Of a stretch of DNA of 64,000 nt, positions 35,164 to 43,975 are shown piece after piece; position 1 is the first letter of the stretch; each line of letters starts with the position of its first letter. Origin of the DNA: Methanobacterium sp. (GTDB taxonomy: Archaea > Methanobacteriota > Methanobacteria > Methanobacteriales > Methanobacteriaceae); NCBI RefSeq assembly GCF_038562635.1, contig NZ_JBCFBO010000001.1:633769-697768 (forward strand), in the 5' to 3' direction. Under the pieces are notes generated by a model. That model was not told the DNA's origin, ran no database searches, and worked only from the letters and a program-made list of their open reading frames with translations. Both the position numbers and the translations under genes were made by a program.

Positions 35164-35449
35164 ACTTTTATCTGCTTGTTAAGTTATTGCATGAAATATT
35201 AACTCAAATAAGCAAAAGGCAATGCAGCTTATATGTGGGATATTTACAGATAAACGTATTTAAACGGTTATCGTCATTTGACATTATTCTCTATTTTTAA
35301 CCAATATTCAACTAATCAAAATTTAACAATTAAATATTAAATTAAATTTCATTATAAAATATTAATTTTCTTTAACAGGATAAGACTGTGAATTTTAAGA
35401 CAAATACTCGAATATTGAGTTTTTAAGCCGTAAATAAAATAAAACCTTA

Positions 35450-35569
35450 TCATTTATTTTCTTTATTATTACATTTTACTGGAGGATACTCTTTACCACA
35501 TTTTATACATTTGTAACCCTCATGAAAATGTTTAAGTTCTCCACCGCATTCAACACAAAATAAATGCAT
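35450..35569 (-). CDS. 39-residue zinc-ribbon protein
   Basis: ATG at 35569 to TGA at 35450-35452 encodes a tiny protein with two CxxC knuckles: FCVECGGELKHFHEG then YKCIKCGKEYPPVKC. SD GGAGATGA lies 4 nt before the ATG, and a TATA-like tract (TATATTGTATC) is found ~30 nt upstream. Free-standing archaeal zinc ribbons often bind RNA or ribosomes; the target here is unknown. Confidence 0.75.
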   Translation of the reverse strand: MHLFCVECGGELKHFHEGYKCIKCGKEYPPVKCNNKENK

Positions 35570-35774
35570 TAAATCATCTCCTTATTTATCTATAAAAGCT
35601 TTAGATACAATATATATCCAAATTAATTTTATATCGTAAACTTCGTCTAAAATAAAAAGAACATTCTTTTTATCCTATGTTTTACCATTTACTTAAATTT
35701 TATTATTTAAAAATCATAGAATGTAAAATCAGTAATTAAAATGAGTTTTTAAAAGCAATTACCAATTTTGTAAT

Positions 35775-35984
35775 TTATTTAATTCTGTCTCTTAAAAATT
35801 GATCAAATAATCTTTTTATTGTTTCTGATGCATAAAACCCAAATTGAATATATGTTCCATCAATTCTGGTTATCTCATCTTCTTTATAGTTTATATCGTA
35901 CTTATTTAAAAATGTTACTGCTTTTTCTCTTTCAACTGCAGGCATGTAAATTGTTACAAAATCTCCATGAAACTCTAATTTCAT
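35775..35984 (-). CDS. Small uncharacterised protein
   Basis: 69 residues, alternating strands and helices (KLEFHGDFVTIYMPA, EKAVTFLNKYDINY, YIQFGFYASETIKRLFDQFL), a compact alpha/beta domain. SD GGTG precedes the ATG by 7 nt. No family is recognised. Confidence 0.6.
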   Translation of the reverse strand: MKLEFHGDFVTIYMPAVEREKAVTFLNKYDINYKEDEITRIDGTYIQFGFYASETIKRLFDQFLRDRIK

Positions 35985-36363
35985 TTATTCACCATTTATT
36001 TAATCATTATATCAACTTTAACCTGCACATATAAAGTTCGCAGTTAACACCTTCTTAAAAAAATCATCTACTTTTTTTTATTTATCCATTTTTCCATTTT
36101 AGTTTTAGACACTTATAAAAAAAATACATATTTCGCCTCCAGCTTGGAAGTTTATTTAAAAAACCTTGCTTTTTTTTAGATGAAATATTCTCTAACTTCA
36201 CGGGGGTTAATTAAAATAATCAATACGCAGGCTATAGATATTAAATATTTATTTTCCCTTTAATAAATATCCTAATTTTTGAATTTAAATAATATTATAT
36301 GTTTGTAGTTACTAACAATCACCAGTATTAATTCATTAAATTGAAAAGGAGGGTTCATAAAAG
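35985..36363. other. Intergenic region
   Basis: About 380 AT-rich bases; the right end has SD AAGGAGGG for the 36364 gene. No other supported feature. Confidence 0.35.
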
Positions 36364-36732
36364 ATGAACAATCTAAAAATAGCATCAATTTTCATTGTAA
36401 CAGTGTTTTCAATGAGCTATATGGTTTCAGGAGTGTCCGCAGCTAAAATGGATTCAAACTGGCAGTTTCATGTAAAGACAGTAGAGCTAAACGATACATT
36501 TACAGCTGCACCTTCAGGAATTCATATTCCCGAAGTATCCTTCAATGCACAGTACAACAAGAACTATCTAGACCTTTTATCTACTGAAGGGAACATATTT
36601 ACATTCAAAGCTACTAAACAGGGGATCATATTTGTAAATATAATCTGCACTCCATGGTACCATATTCTGATATATCCCCCTGTTGACGACAGGACTATCA
36701 CAGATACCTACATGATAATCATTAAAAAGTGA
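36364..36732 (+). CDS. Secreted protein, possible beta-sandwich domain
   Basis: 122 residues. Signal peptide NNLKIASIFIVTVFSMSYMV ending VSAA. The mature part reads as beta strands with ExxLNDTFTAAPSGIHIP, NIFTFKATKQGIIFVNI and a terminal DTYMIIIKK. The order (a gap motif, then FxFKAxxxG, then a last strand) resembles the chagasin/I42 or related Ig-like inhibitor fold, but the inhibitor loops are not clear. SD AAGGAGGG lies 10 nt before the ATG. Confidence 0.65.
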   Translation: MNNLKIASIFIVTVFSMSYMVSGVSAAKMDSNWQFHVKTVELNDTFTAAPSGIHIPEVSFNAQYNKNYLDLLSTEGNIFTFKATKQGIIFVNIICTPWYHILIYPPVDDRTITDTYMIIIKK

Positions 36733-36759
36733 TTGGTTATAAAAAAAATATTTAATTTT

Positions 36760-37746
36760 TCAGTTCAATATTTCTTTTTCTGTTTTTAATTCTTCAATTT
36801 TCATTAATGCCTCTTCATTATCTGAAGAAATTTCTAGTACCCGTTTAAAACAATCAAAAGCAAGATTATTCTTGCCTAAATCTATATAAACATTTCCCAG
36901 ATTAATATAAGCTGTATCATACTCATCATCGAAGTTAATAGCTTCCTTAAAAGATTCCACCGCTTCATGATTCTGTCCAATGCTAAACTGAACATAGCCT
37001 AAGTAATTCCAGAGTTCTGGCTGATTTTTATCTATTTTAAGAGCTTTTATAAAGTATTCAATTGATTCTTCTTCTTTTTCCATAAAATACAGAACATTTC
37101 CTTTATAAAACATCGCTTTGAAATTATCCGGCTCTTTTTCCAGGATTCTATCCAGATACACCAGTGACTCGCTGTAGCAGCCCATATCCGCTAAAGTAGC
37201 CCCCATATTGTAAATAGCCTGCTTGTAATCAGGATCAATATTTAAAGCCTCTTCAAAACACACCCGCGCGTTTTCATCATCTTCCAAAATGCTGTAAGCC
37301 ATACCACAATCATTCCATGCTTCAATAAAATTTTCATCTATGGAAAGTGCTATATCAAAGCAGTTTACAGCACCTTCATAGTTGCCTAAATGAATTAAAT
37401 TAAGGTTTCCAATATAGTACCATAAATCTTCATTTTCCCCATATTCCTGGGCTTCTAAAAACGCTTCTAATGATTTATCATAGTCTTCCATGAAGAAAAG
37501 ACACATTCCCCTGCCGAAAAGTCCTGGAAAATTTTTTTCTATTCTCACTGCCTTATTAAAACACTGCAGCGATTTTTCATAATTGTCCATGGACCCCAGA
37601 AGATATCCAAGTTCTAGCTGAGCTTCCATACAGAACGGATCTGCTTCTATTGCTTCACGAAAGTAGTTAACAGCCTCATTAGACTTTCCATAGCTTAATA
37701 ATTCTATTCCTTTTTGATAAAGTTTTTTAGCTTGATTACTGGTCAA
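36760..37746 (-). CDS. Tetratricopeptide repeat (TPR) protein
   Basis: 328 residues made of about nine TPR units of 34 residues throughout (e.g. KLYQKGIELLSYGKSNEAVNYF; GRGMCLFFMEDYDKSLEAFLEA; YINLGNVYIDLGKNNLAFDCF). No signal peptide or catalytic domain. TPRs form superhelices for protein-protein binding; the partner is unknown. Such proteins are numerous in methanogens. Single gene. Confidence 0.9.
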   Translation of the reverse strand: MTSNQAKKLYQKGIELLSYGKSNEAVNYFREAIEADPFCMEAQLELGYLLGSMDNYEKSLQCFNKAVRIEKNFPGLFGRGMCLFFMEDYDKSLEAFLEAQEYGENEDLWYYIGNLNLIHLGNYEGAVNCFDIALSIDENFIEAWNDCGMAYSILEDDENARVCFEEALNIDPDYKQAIYNMGATLADMGCYSESLVYLDRILEKEPDNFKAMFYKGNVLYFMEKEEESIEYFIKALKIDKNQPELWNYLGYVQFSIGQNHEAVESFKEAINFDDEYDTAYINLGNVYIDLGKNNLAFDCFKRVLEISSDNEEALMKIEELKTEKEILN

Positions 37747-38242
37747 TTTATTTCTCCTTGTAACTTGATTTAGATATAATTAAATTTAGAATAAAATCTC
37801 TAATTTAGATCAATTAGATGTGAATTAAAAGATTTTCTTTTTTAATGTAATTAAAGATTACTGATTGAGGATAGTGTAGTGATATTGTAGAATTCATAAA
37901 ATCAGAGGTTAAAAAGATAAAATATAATACATTTCAAAATATGAACTAATTTAATTAATTTGAGATATGCATGGGAATATAAATATAGAAAATATGTTAA
38001 GATATTTGCCTTCTATTTAAAAAAAAGACATTGAACTTATATATTTCAATGGCAATTTATTTAATTAAATTTTTTAAAGTATAATACTAATAATGAATAA
38101 GTAACATAAATTTATAAGGATATAGAAAAGTTTATTAGGAATTTTAGACCATATTAACTATTATAATTCTGATTATACCAATATTTTTATACTTTTGCCT
38201 GAATTGATTTCAACTATTTTTATCAGATTCGGAGGAGAAACT
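37747..38242. other. AT-rich intergenic region
   Basis: About 490 bases between divergent genes with no supported gene or hairpin. The SD GGAGGAG of the next gene lies at 38231-38237. Confidence 0.4.
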
Positions 38243-38512
38243 TTGACAAACGTAGTAAACTGGTGGGACATTATAGCTAAACTTAGATACGACAAATCCT
38301 ACTGGCATCATCTAGAACCTGCAGAGGTAACAGAAATCGTGCAAAGGATAAAAGAAGGAAAAGAAAAGATATGGGGGCTGGATAAATTCGTTCAATTAGA
38401 ATTAAGGCCTGCATTACCTAAATTAAATCGTATGCGAAGCCATTTCCATATAATACACATTCACGATTTGAATATACAAAAAATTAATTCACGACATATT
38501 AATACAGGTTAA
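38243..38512 (+). CDS. Small uncharacterised protein
   Basis: 89 residues. GGAGGAG at 38231-38237 puts the TTG at 38243 7 nt after GGAGG, giving MTNVVNWWDIIAKLRYDK; a start further upstream at 38195 has no SD. The body is helical and basic/aromatic (SYWHHLEPAEVTEIVQRI), followed by a His-rich stretch (RSHFHIIHIHD). No family is recognised. Confidence 0.6.
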   Translation: MTNVVNWWDIIAKLRYDKSYWHHLEPAEVTEIVQRIKEGKEKIWGLDKFVQLELRPALPKLNRMRSHFHIIHIHDLNIQKINSRHINTG

Positions 38513-38640
38513 GTCAAACTACTTTTTTAAAGTAAAGAATTTTTTATAGGTTTTGAATACTCAAAAAGGAATTTAAAACAGAAATACATAACTGTATTAA
38601 TACCAAGTCAAAATATTATATTAGAATATGGAGGTATAAA

Positions 38641-38913
38641 ATGGCAGAGGAAAACATCGTATATATCGGAAATAAACCAGTGATGAATTATGTACTAGCT
38701 GTAGTAACTCAAATGAACAGCGGAACTTCAGAAGTTATTCTAAAAGCGCGTGGAAGGGCTATAAGCAAAGCCGTTGACGTTGCAGAGATTGTAAGAAACA
38801 GATTTATAACAGATATAAAGCTTGGAACTATAGATATCAGTACAGAAGAAGTATCTAACAGAGAAGGATCAAACAGTAACGTTTCAGCCATTGAAATACA
38901 TCTTAATAAATAA
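38641..38913 (+). CDS. albA: DNA/RNA-binding protein Alba (paralogue 2)
   Basis: 90 residues, one Alba domain: IVYIGNKPVMNYVLAVVTQMN, KARGRAISKAVDVAEIVRNRF, and SNVSAIEIHLNK. It differs from the other two copies mainly in the strand around TDIKLGTIDI. SD GGAGG lies 7 nt before the ATG. It follows the 38243 gene by ~130 bp with its own AT-rich leader. Alba packs DNA and binds RNA as a dimer. Confidence 0.95.
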   Translation: MAEENIVYIGNKPVMNYVLAVVTQMNSGTSEVILKARGRAISKAVDVAEIVRNRFITDIKLGTIDISTEEVSNREGSNSNVSAIEIHLNK

Positions 38914-39195
38914 TAAAATAACTTCTTTTTTAAATTTTAAATCTAAATATTTTGTTTGAAATATTTAGATTTATATCCAACTACTTAAAAAATAACTATT
39001 TTTAAATGAAATTAATCATCTAATAAGTCTTAAAATCCAATATTCTTTAAAACATACTAAATTATAATTAATTCAGAATATTGCGCCATAACTGACTTTA
39101 TAGTGCCAATCCCGATAGAAATCACATAAAAATTTAAAGAAAAGTTAAGACTAATAAATATTTTAATAAGTTAAACCTGAAAGTGCATTGAATAT

Positions 39196-39708
39196 TTATT
39201 GAATATACCTTAAATCATCGTGATCATGGGCAAATTCAGCCCCGCCAGTAATATGTTCCAGCTGTTTATCATATAGCTCTTTAATTTCATCAAAAATGTA
39301 GTCATATAACTTTTTTAGGTCATCTTCGCTGTCTTCACATATCCTGAATTCATCTTTAGATTCCTTACCGTATTTTACTACAAAGCGGCCATCTTCCTTT
39401 TTAATTAAAAGTGTACTTCTTACATTTTCCTGTGGACGGCCATGTGGAACTTCATATAACCCAATTCCAATACCAACATGCCAGAAACCATCTTCTCCAA
39501 GTTTTGTAGCTCCATGTATGTTATAGCTAACATTGGGATCACTTTCTTTATCAGGAGGGTAGTAATTCACCTGTTCTGGAGGGCATTCTAAATATTCTTT
39601 TAGTCCATTCACCATTTTAACCCCAAATTCCATGCATTCATTTTCGTAATTGAAATACCGTTTCCTTGCACCGGTATAACTTTCACAGAGTTCTTCAAAT
39701 CTTGACAT
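39196..39708 (-). CDS. Uncharacterised protein
   Basis: 170 residues, acidic, soluble. Features: a Cys/aromatic N-terminal helix (FEELCESYTGARKRYFNYENE), VNYYPPDKESDPNVSYNIHG, then beta strands (WHVGIGIGLYEVPHGR, STLLIKKEDGRFVVKY) and an acidic C-terminus. SD GGTGAGA precedes the ATG. No family is recognised. Confidence 0.65.
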   Translation of the reverse strand: MSRFEELCESYTGARKRYFNYENECMEFGVKMVNGLKEYLECPPEQVNYYPPDKESDPNVSYNIHGATKLGEDGFWHVGIGIGLYEVPHGRPQENVRSTLLIKKEDGRFVVKYGKESKDEFRICEDSEDDLKKLYDYIFDEIKELYDKQLEHITGGAEFAHDHDDLRYIQ

Positions 39709-40050
39709 ACTCTCACCTTTTAATTATTGTTAGTTAACCAGATTAATTTTGTATTATTATATTAATTTTATTTAATAATAAATGTGGGATTTTATATTTA
39801 AAAGAAACACATATGATAAAAAATCTTTATAAAACATTAAATGTCAATTCAAGCAGTGCAAAAAATAATAAACAATAAAAAAAAATAGTTTAAATATATA
39901 TTAAAAGTTTAAAAAATAAACCATTCTAACTTTTATGCTTTTTAAATTTTTTTATCCTATAAATCAACCTTTAAATATTTAATAAATTAAATTATTTAGA
40001 AAAAACATATAGTTAAACGAGATTAATTTTAAATTTTCAGGAGATAAAAA
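39709..40050. other. AT-rich intergenic region
   Basis: About 340 bases between divergent genes; SD AGGAGATA of the next gene at its right end. No hairpin or gene is supported. Confidence 0.4.
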
Positions 40051-40359
40051 ATGACCGACAATGATAAGCTGGCTCCAATAGAAGCAAGAGCTAATGACAT
40101 TTTAAAAAATCATAATGGAGTTTACCTTGAAAAACGATTATATACTACCTTAAAAAAAGAATTTTCAAACTTATCCCGTGCAGATTTTAGAGAGGTTGTA
40201 AATAAATTATTATACGGAGATTATGTGCTGGAACACGGCCTTATAAGACCAATGACAGATAAAAAAGCTACAAAATCTGATGAAACTTATACTAAAGGTA
40301 AACTATCTGGAAAAGGAGCTTCTAAACCCCAAAGAATACCAGGTAAAAGGGAAATATAA
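40051..40359 (+). CDS. Small winged-helix-like protein
   Basis: 102 residues. Residues ~8-70 (EARANDILKNHNGVYLEKRLYTTL then FSNLSRADFREVVNKLLYGDYVLEHGLI) read as a three-helix winged-helix domain, followed by a basic disordered tail (KGKLSGKGASKPQRIPGKRE). The tail suggests nucleic-acid binding. SD AGGAGAT precedes the ATG. Function unknown. Confidence 0.6.
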   Translation: MTDNDKLAPIEARANDILKNHNGVYLEKRLYTTLKKEFSNLSRADFREVVNKLLYGDYVLEHGLIRPMTDKKATKSDETYTKGKLSGKGASKPQRIPGKREI

Positions 40360-40637
40360 ATAAAATAAATCAGTATACTGTCTTTTATTTCTATCATAGA
40401 CAGTTACAATGAGTAATATGTTTAAAATATAAATTTAAACACTTAATTGATGTTTATAGTCATTATAAGGATAGATTTATAAAATGATCTTAAATGAACT
40501 TAAACTTAAAAATTGAGATTAAAATTACACATTTTTGAATTTAGAATCTTTTAAATCTTTATCTATTAAAATGCATAGTTGTATATAATATTACATTCAA
40601 ATATTATAGTACTCATCATTTCTACGGAGGTTAAAAG

Positions 40638-40910
40638 ATGTCAGAAGAAAATGTCGTATACATTGGAACTAAACCAGTAATGAATTATGTGTTAGCTGTC
40701 GTGACCCAAATGAACGGGGGAACATCTGAAGTAATGTTAAAAGCCCGAGGGAAAGCCATAAGTAGGGCTGTTGATGTTGCAGAGATTGTAAGAAATAGAT
40801 TTATAACCGAGGCAGAAGTAGGAGCTATAGATATCAGTACAGAAGAAGTGTCAAACAGAGAAGGATCAAACAGTAACGTTTCAGCCATTGAAATACAGCT
40901 AAGCAAATAA
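40638..40910 (+). CDS. albA: DNA/RNA-binding protein Alba (paralogue 3)
   Basis: 90 residues, almost identical to paralogue 1 (24872-25156) in the core: NVVYIGTKPVMNYVLAVVT, KARGKAISRAVDVAEI, SNVSAIEIQLSK. Its leader (from GTATATAATATTACATTC to CGGAGGTT) is homologous to that of paralogue 1 but uninterrupted, so it shows the ancestral state: GGAGG 7 nt before the ATG. Confidence 0.95.
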   Translation: MSEENVVYIGTKPVMNYVLAVVTQMNGGTSEVMLKARGKAISRAVDVAEIVRNRFITEAEVGAIDISTEEVSNREGSNSNVSAIEIQLSK

Positions 40911-41056
40911 TAAGATTGTAGAAATCCTTAAATAAAAAAATCTCTTTTTTTAATTTTAAATAAGGACTAATAATCCTTTTTTATCTATTAAATCTATTAT
41001 TTATCAAAATAGTAAAACATTTCATTCAGTCCTACCTAAATGCTGAAATAGAAAAC

Positions 41057-41080
41057 TTTATATACCTAAAATGTTACATT
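41057..41080 (+). promoter_or_regulatory. Promoter with AATGTTACATT operator, hairpin RNA gene 1
   Basis: TATA box TTTATATA (41057-41064) with BRE-like GAAAAC before it; the perfect odd palindrome AATGTTACATT at 41070-41080 starts 13 nt after the TATA start. Same spacing as at 41555, 46906, 54363 and 54107(-). Confidence 0.7.
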
Positions 41081-41083
41081 ATA

Positions 41084-41160
41084 CATGAAGTAGGTTGTTT
41101 GTTTTGTAGATCATGAATAGGAGTACCTCCATACTTAACTCCTATTCTAATCCCCTTCTA
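41084..41160 (+). ncRNA. Hairpin RNA 1 with ACCTCC loop
   Basis: CATGA (41084-41088) can pair with TCATG (41111-41115). The main stem is GAATAGGAGT (41115-41124) with ACTCCTATTC (41138-41147), 10 bp, with loop ACCTCCATACTTA. The loop contains ACCTCC, the core of the archaeal 16S anti-SD. Tail TAATCCCCTTC is pyrimidine-rich. No gene follows for ~900 bp, so it is a free RNA rather than a leader. Confidence 0.65.
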
Positions 41161-41554
41161 TTATCTTAAAATGACATTTACAGCCTAAGATATTTAATTA
41201 CGTTTTTTAGAATTCAAACCCATATGATTGAAATAAAGACTTTAAAATGATTTAAATCGCGATGAATTAATTACTTTAACCTTGAAAAAAGCCTGAAAAA
41301 AAATTAGGTTAATAATTGTATGGTTCAATTAGGATTAAGGTAACTACACTAAATTTAGAATAATTTCATAAATATATGATTATTTCAGAACCTAACTTTA
41401 AAAGTAGTTAAAGATGGAATTTTAGTTTTATCCCATCTTCTTTAAAATACAAGATGCATTTAACAGCCCAATTCCATTTTTCAGTTTTTCATAAAGTCTG
41501 TTTACACCACCTCTTATTTTGTTTAATTAATACAACGCTACTCATATAGAAATG

Positions 41555-41580
41555 TTTATATATTTAAAGTTTTACATTAT
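41555..41580 (+). promoter_or_regulatory. Promoter with operator variant, hairpin RNA gene 2
   Basis: TTTATATA at 41555-41562 and AGTTTTACATT at 41568-41578, again 13 nt from the TATA start but with a degenerate left half-site. Confidence 0.6.
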
Positions 41581-41582
41581 AC

Positions 41583-41675
41583 ATTGACATGTAAAGTTGG
41601 GTACTTTCATGTTTGTTAATCACGCCCGTAGGGATAGGAGCGCCTCCATATATTTTTAACTCCTATTCCCTCTCC
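41583..41675 (+). ncRNA. Hairpin RNA 2 with GCCTCC loop
   Basis: First hairpin ACATG-T-AAAG (41587-41596) with CTTT-CATGT (41604-41612), loop TTGGGTA. Second stem GGGATAGGAG (41631-41640) with CTCCTATTCC (41660-41669); loop CGCCTCCATATATTTTTAA. Tail CTCTCCTC. It is the same architecture as RNA 1, 500 bp upstream, with changes in the stem that keep pairing. The next gene begins ~375 bp downstream. Confidence 0.65.
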
Positions 41676-41972
41676 TCATTTTATAAATTAAACATAATAA
41701 TTCTTAAAATAGAAATAAAAAGAATTTTACAGTTTTAAAGTCTTATTAATACTATTTATTGGTTATAAATGGATCTCTAACTGCCATTCACATAACTCAT
41801 TGAAAATTATTAAAACAAAGCACCAAAATAGCTGTTATTTACATAAATTAGATATGATTAGTTTTTAATACATTAAATTTTTGCTTTTTGTGATTTATTT
41901 CGTATATAATTGATATTTATCTTTTTTAAAGACATTTTAGCTATTAAAAATAAATATCTACAAAACCGAAAA

Positions 41973-41997
41973 GATTATATATGTAAAATGTAAAATT
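41973..41997 (+). promoter_or_regulatory. Degenerate operator promoter of the 42052 gene cluster
   Basis: CCGAAAAG (BRE) then ATTATATATGTAAAATGTAAAATT: the right-hand AATGTAAAATT occupies the place of AATGTTACATT, again 13 nt from the TATA start. It overlaps GTAAAATTTTAC-type symmetry. Membership in the regulon is likely but weaker. Confidence 0.5.
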
Positions 41998-42051
41998 TTA
42001 CTTTAAAAATTAAAAGTGTATTAACTTGAGGAGAGTTGTGGAGTTGTAGTC

Positions 42052-42504
42052 ATGAAAAAAGCCGTTTTTATATTAATAATAACAATTAGTTTTACAACAA
42101 ATACACTGTTATCAATGGATTTTAGCTCTAATAATTCCTTTAACACATCTAAAGAAGTAAAAGTAAATGCACAAGTGACCTCCAAAGATCAAGAAATAAA
42201 CAAATCCTTTCACAAAATTGCGTCTCTTAAATATGACGTTAAAAAATGCAACTGCAAACACAAATCCAATGCATTTGCAGATGTACTTACTAAAAAAGGA
42301 GCAAAAAATGTCTATTTAATAACAATAGAGCATGGACCCAGAGAATATTCACATATGGTAGTATCATGGGAAGGTAGAGTATATGATACTACAATAACAC
42401 CTCCAGTTTATGGAATAGACGAAAAAGAATACCTAAATAAAATTAAAAAATACGGATTCACTGGTTTACAGGTTAAGGCCCCCTATTCCAGTAATAGAGG
42501 ATAG
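42052..42504 (+). CDS. Secreted transglutaminase/cysteine-peptidase-like protein
   Basis: 150 residues with a signal peptide (AVFILIITISFTTNTLLSM). The order KKCNCKHKSNAFADVL (Cys), GAKNVYLITIEHG, YSHMVVSWEGRVYDTT (His then Asp) matches the catalytic Cys-His-Asp layout of transglutaminase-like peptidases. It may cut or cross-link peptides, for example in the pseudomurein wall; the substrate is inferred. It opens a cluster: its stop overlaps the next gene's region (an amino-acid permease), then a second permease and a POT transporter follow. SD GGAG lies 8 nt before the ATG. Confidence 0.7.
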   Translation: MKKAVFILIITISFTTNTLLSMDFSSNNSFNTSKEVKVNAQVTSKDQEINKSFHKIASLKYDVKKCNCKHKSNAFADVLTKKGAKNVYLITIEHGPREYSHMVVSWEGRVYDTTITPPVYGIDEKEYLNKIKKYGFTGLQVKAPYSSNRG

Positions 42505-42512
42505 TGGTAATA

Positions 42513-43958
42513 ATGTGCAATTTGTTCCATAAAAAAGATATAGAAGAATGTTTGCACCTGGATACATGTAATCAAAAATTAAAACGTTCTTTAGGTTCAA
42601 TAGGGCTTATTATAATGGGTATTGGTGCAATTGTTGGTGCAGGGATTTTCATAGTAACCGGAGTGGCCTCTGTAACTTCAGGTCCTGCGTTGATCTTATC
42701 ATTTATAATTGCAGGTATGGCCTGCGGACTTACAGCATTATGTTATGCTGAAATGGCATCCATGATTACGGTAACAGGTGGGATATATACATACGCCCAT
42801 GTAACAATGGGCGAAATATGGGCATGGATGATAGGCTGGACCGGAATACTCCAGTATATTATTGCAGCATCTGCAGTGGCAATAGGCTGGTCTTCCTACA
42901 CTTCAGGATTCTTTAGTTCAATAGGATTCGCTTTACCAGATATAATAACAAGTTCTCCACTTACCGGTCCTGGATCAATTAATTTGCCTGCATTATTAAT
43001 TGTAGCACTTTTAACAGGAGTACTTGTTCTTGGCGCAAAGGAAAGTGCTAAGGTTAATGCAGCAATTGTTGTAGTAAAACTCGCCGTGATCGCATTATTT
43101 ATAATAGTAGGGGCCCAATTTATAAACCCTGTAAATTATCATCCATTTGCCCCTAATGGACTCACAGGAGTACTACAAGGAGCGGCAATGGTCTTTTTTG
43201 CATATGTTGGCTTTGATACAGTAGCTTCTGCAGCAGAAGAAACAAAAAATCCACAGAAAGCACTCCCAATAGGAATTATAGGGTCACTTGCAGTTTGCTC
43301 AATATTATACATTACTGTAACAGCCATAATGACTGGAATGGTTCCTTACACCATGTTTGAAGGAAGCGCAGCACCAGTTCAGATTGCACTTCAAAGTGTT
43401 GGGATAAACTGGGCAACAGCAATAGTTACAGTTGGAGCAATTGCAGGGCTTACAACAGTTATTTTAGTAAGCATGTTTGTTGTACCTAGACTTCTTTTTG
43501 CAATGTCAAGGGATGAATTACTCCCTAAAAGACTTACAAAAGTTCACCCAAAATTTAAATCTCCGATAACAAGCATCATACTTGTAGGCACTATATCTGC
43601 ATTAATATCTGCTTTTTTACCACTGGAAGGGATTTTTGAACTAGTTAATATTTCAGCACTTACTGCGTTTATATTTCTTGCATTGTCTGTTATAATACTT
43701 CGAAAGCAGAGGCCAGACATCGAGAGAAAATTCAAATGCCCATTAGTCCCTGTAATACCAATTATTTCCATAATAGCCTGCTTAGGTCTAATTACACAGT
43801 TAAAACTTCTTACAATAGAAGTATTTGGAATATGGTTACTGGCCGGCTTAACATTCTACTTCACATACAGAAGATACAAGAAATACGCAGCCAATAAAAA
43901 CAGTGATTTAATAAAACAGGGAAATTATGCAGTCACAGACGAACTTTCAGCAAAATAA
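42513..43958 (+). CDS. APC-family amino-acid permease (1)
   Basis: About 481 residues, 12 membrane helices. APC signatures: IIMGIGAIVGAGIFIVTGVAS in helix 1, TALCYAEMAS, GGIYTYAHVTMGEIWAWMIGW, FFAYVGFDTVASAAEETKNPQKALPIGI, RKQRPDIERKFKCP near the end. Closely related to the next gene (tandem duplication). A GTG at 42504 also opens the frame and overlaps the previous stop; ATG 42513 is chosen. The substrate is probably a cationic or neutral amino acid, not determinable. Confidence 0.88.
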   Translation: MCNLFHKKDIEECLHLDTCNQKLKRSLGSIGLIIMGIGAIVGAGIFIVTGVASVTSGPALILSFIIAGMACGLTALCYAEMASMITVTGGIYTYAHVTMGEIWAWMIGWTGILQYIIAASAVAIGWSSYTSGFFSSIGFALPDIITSSPLTGPGSINLPALLIVALLTGVLVLGAKESAKVNAAIVVVKLAVIALFIIVGAQFINPVNYHPFAPNGLTGVLQGAAMVFFAYVGFDTVASAAEETKNPQKALPIGIIGSLAVCSILYITVTAIMTGMVPYTMFEGSAAPVQIALQSVGINWATAIVTVGAIAGLTTVILVSMFVVPRLLFAMSRDELLPKRLTKVHPKFKSPITSIILVGTISALISAFLPLEGIFELVNISALTAFIFLALSVIILRKQRPDIERKFKCPLVPVIPIISIIACLGLITQLKLLTIEVFGIWLLAGLTFYFTYRRYKKYAANKNSDLIKQGNYAVTDELSAK

Positions 43959-43975
43959 AAGAATCCGGTAAAACT

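Larger units (their letters stand above)
40911..42051. other. Gene-free stretch holding two hairpin RNA genes
   Basis: 1.1 kb with no protein gene. Contents: hairpin RNAs 1 and 2 with their promoters and the operator-like promoter of the 42052 gene; the rest is AT-rich with nothing else supported. Confidence 0.5.
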
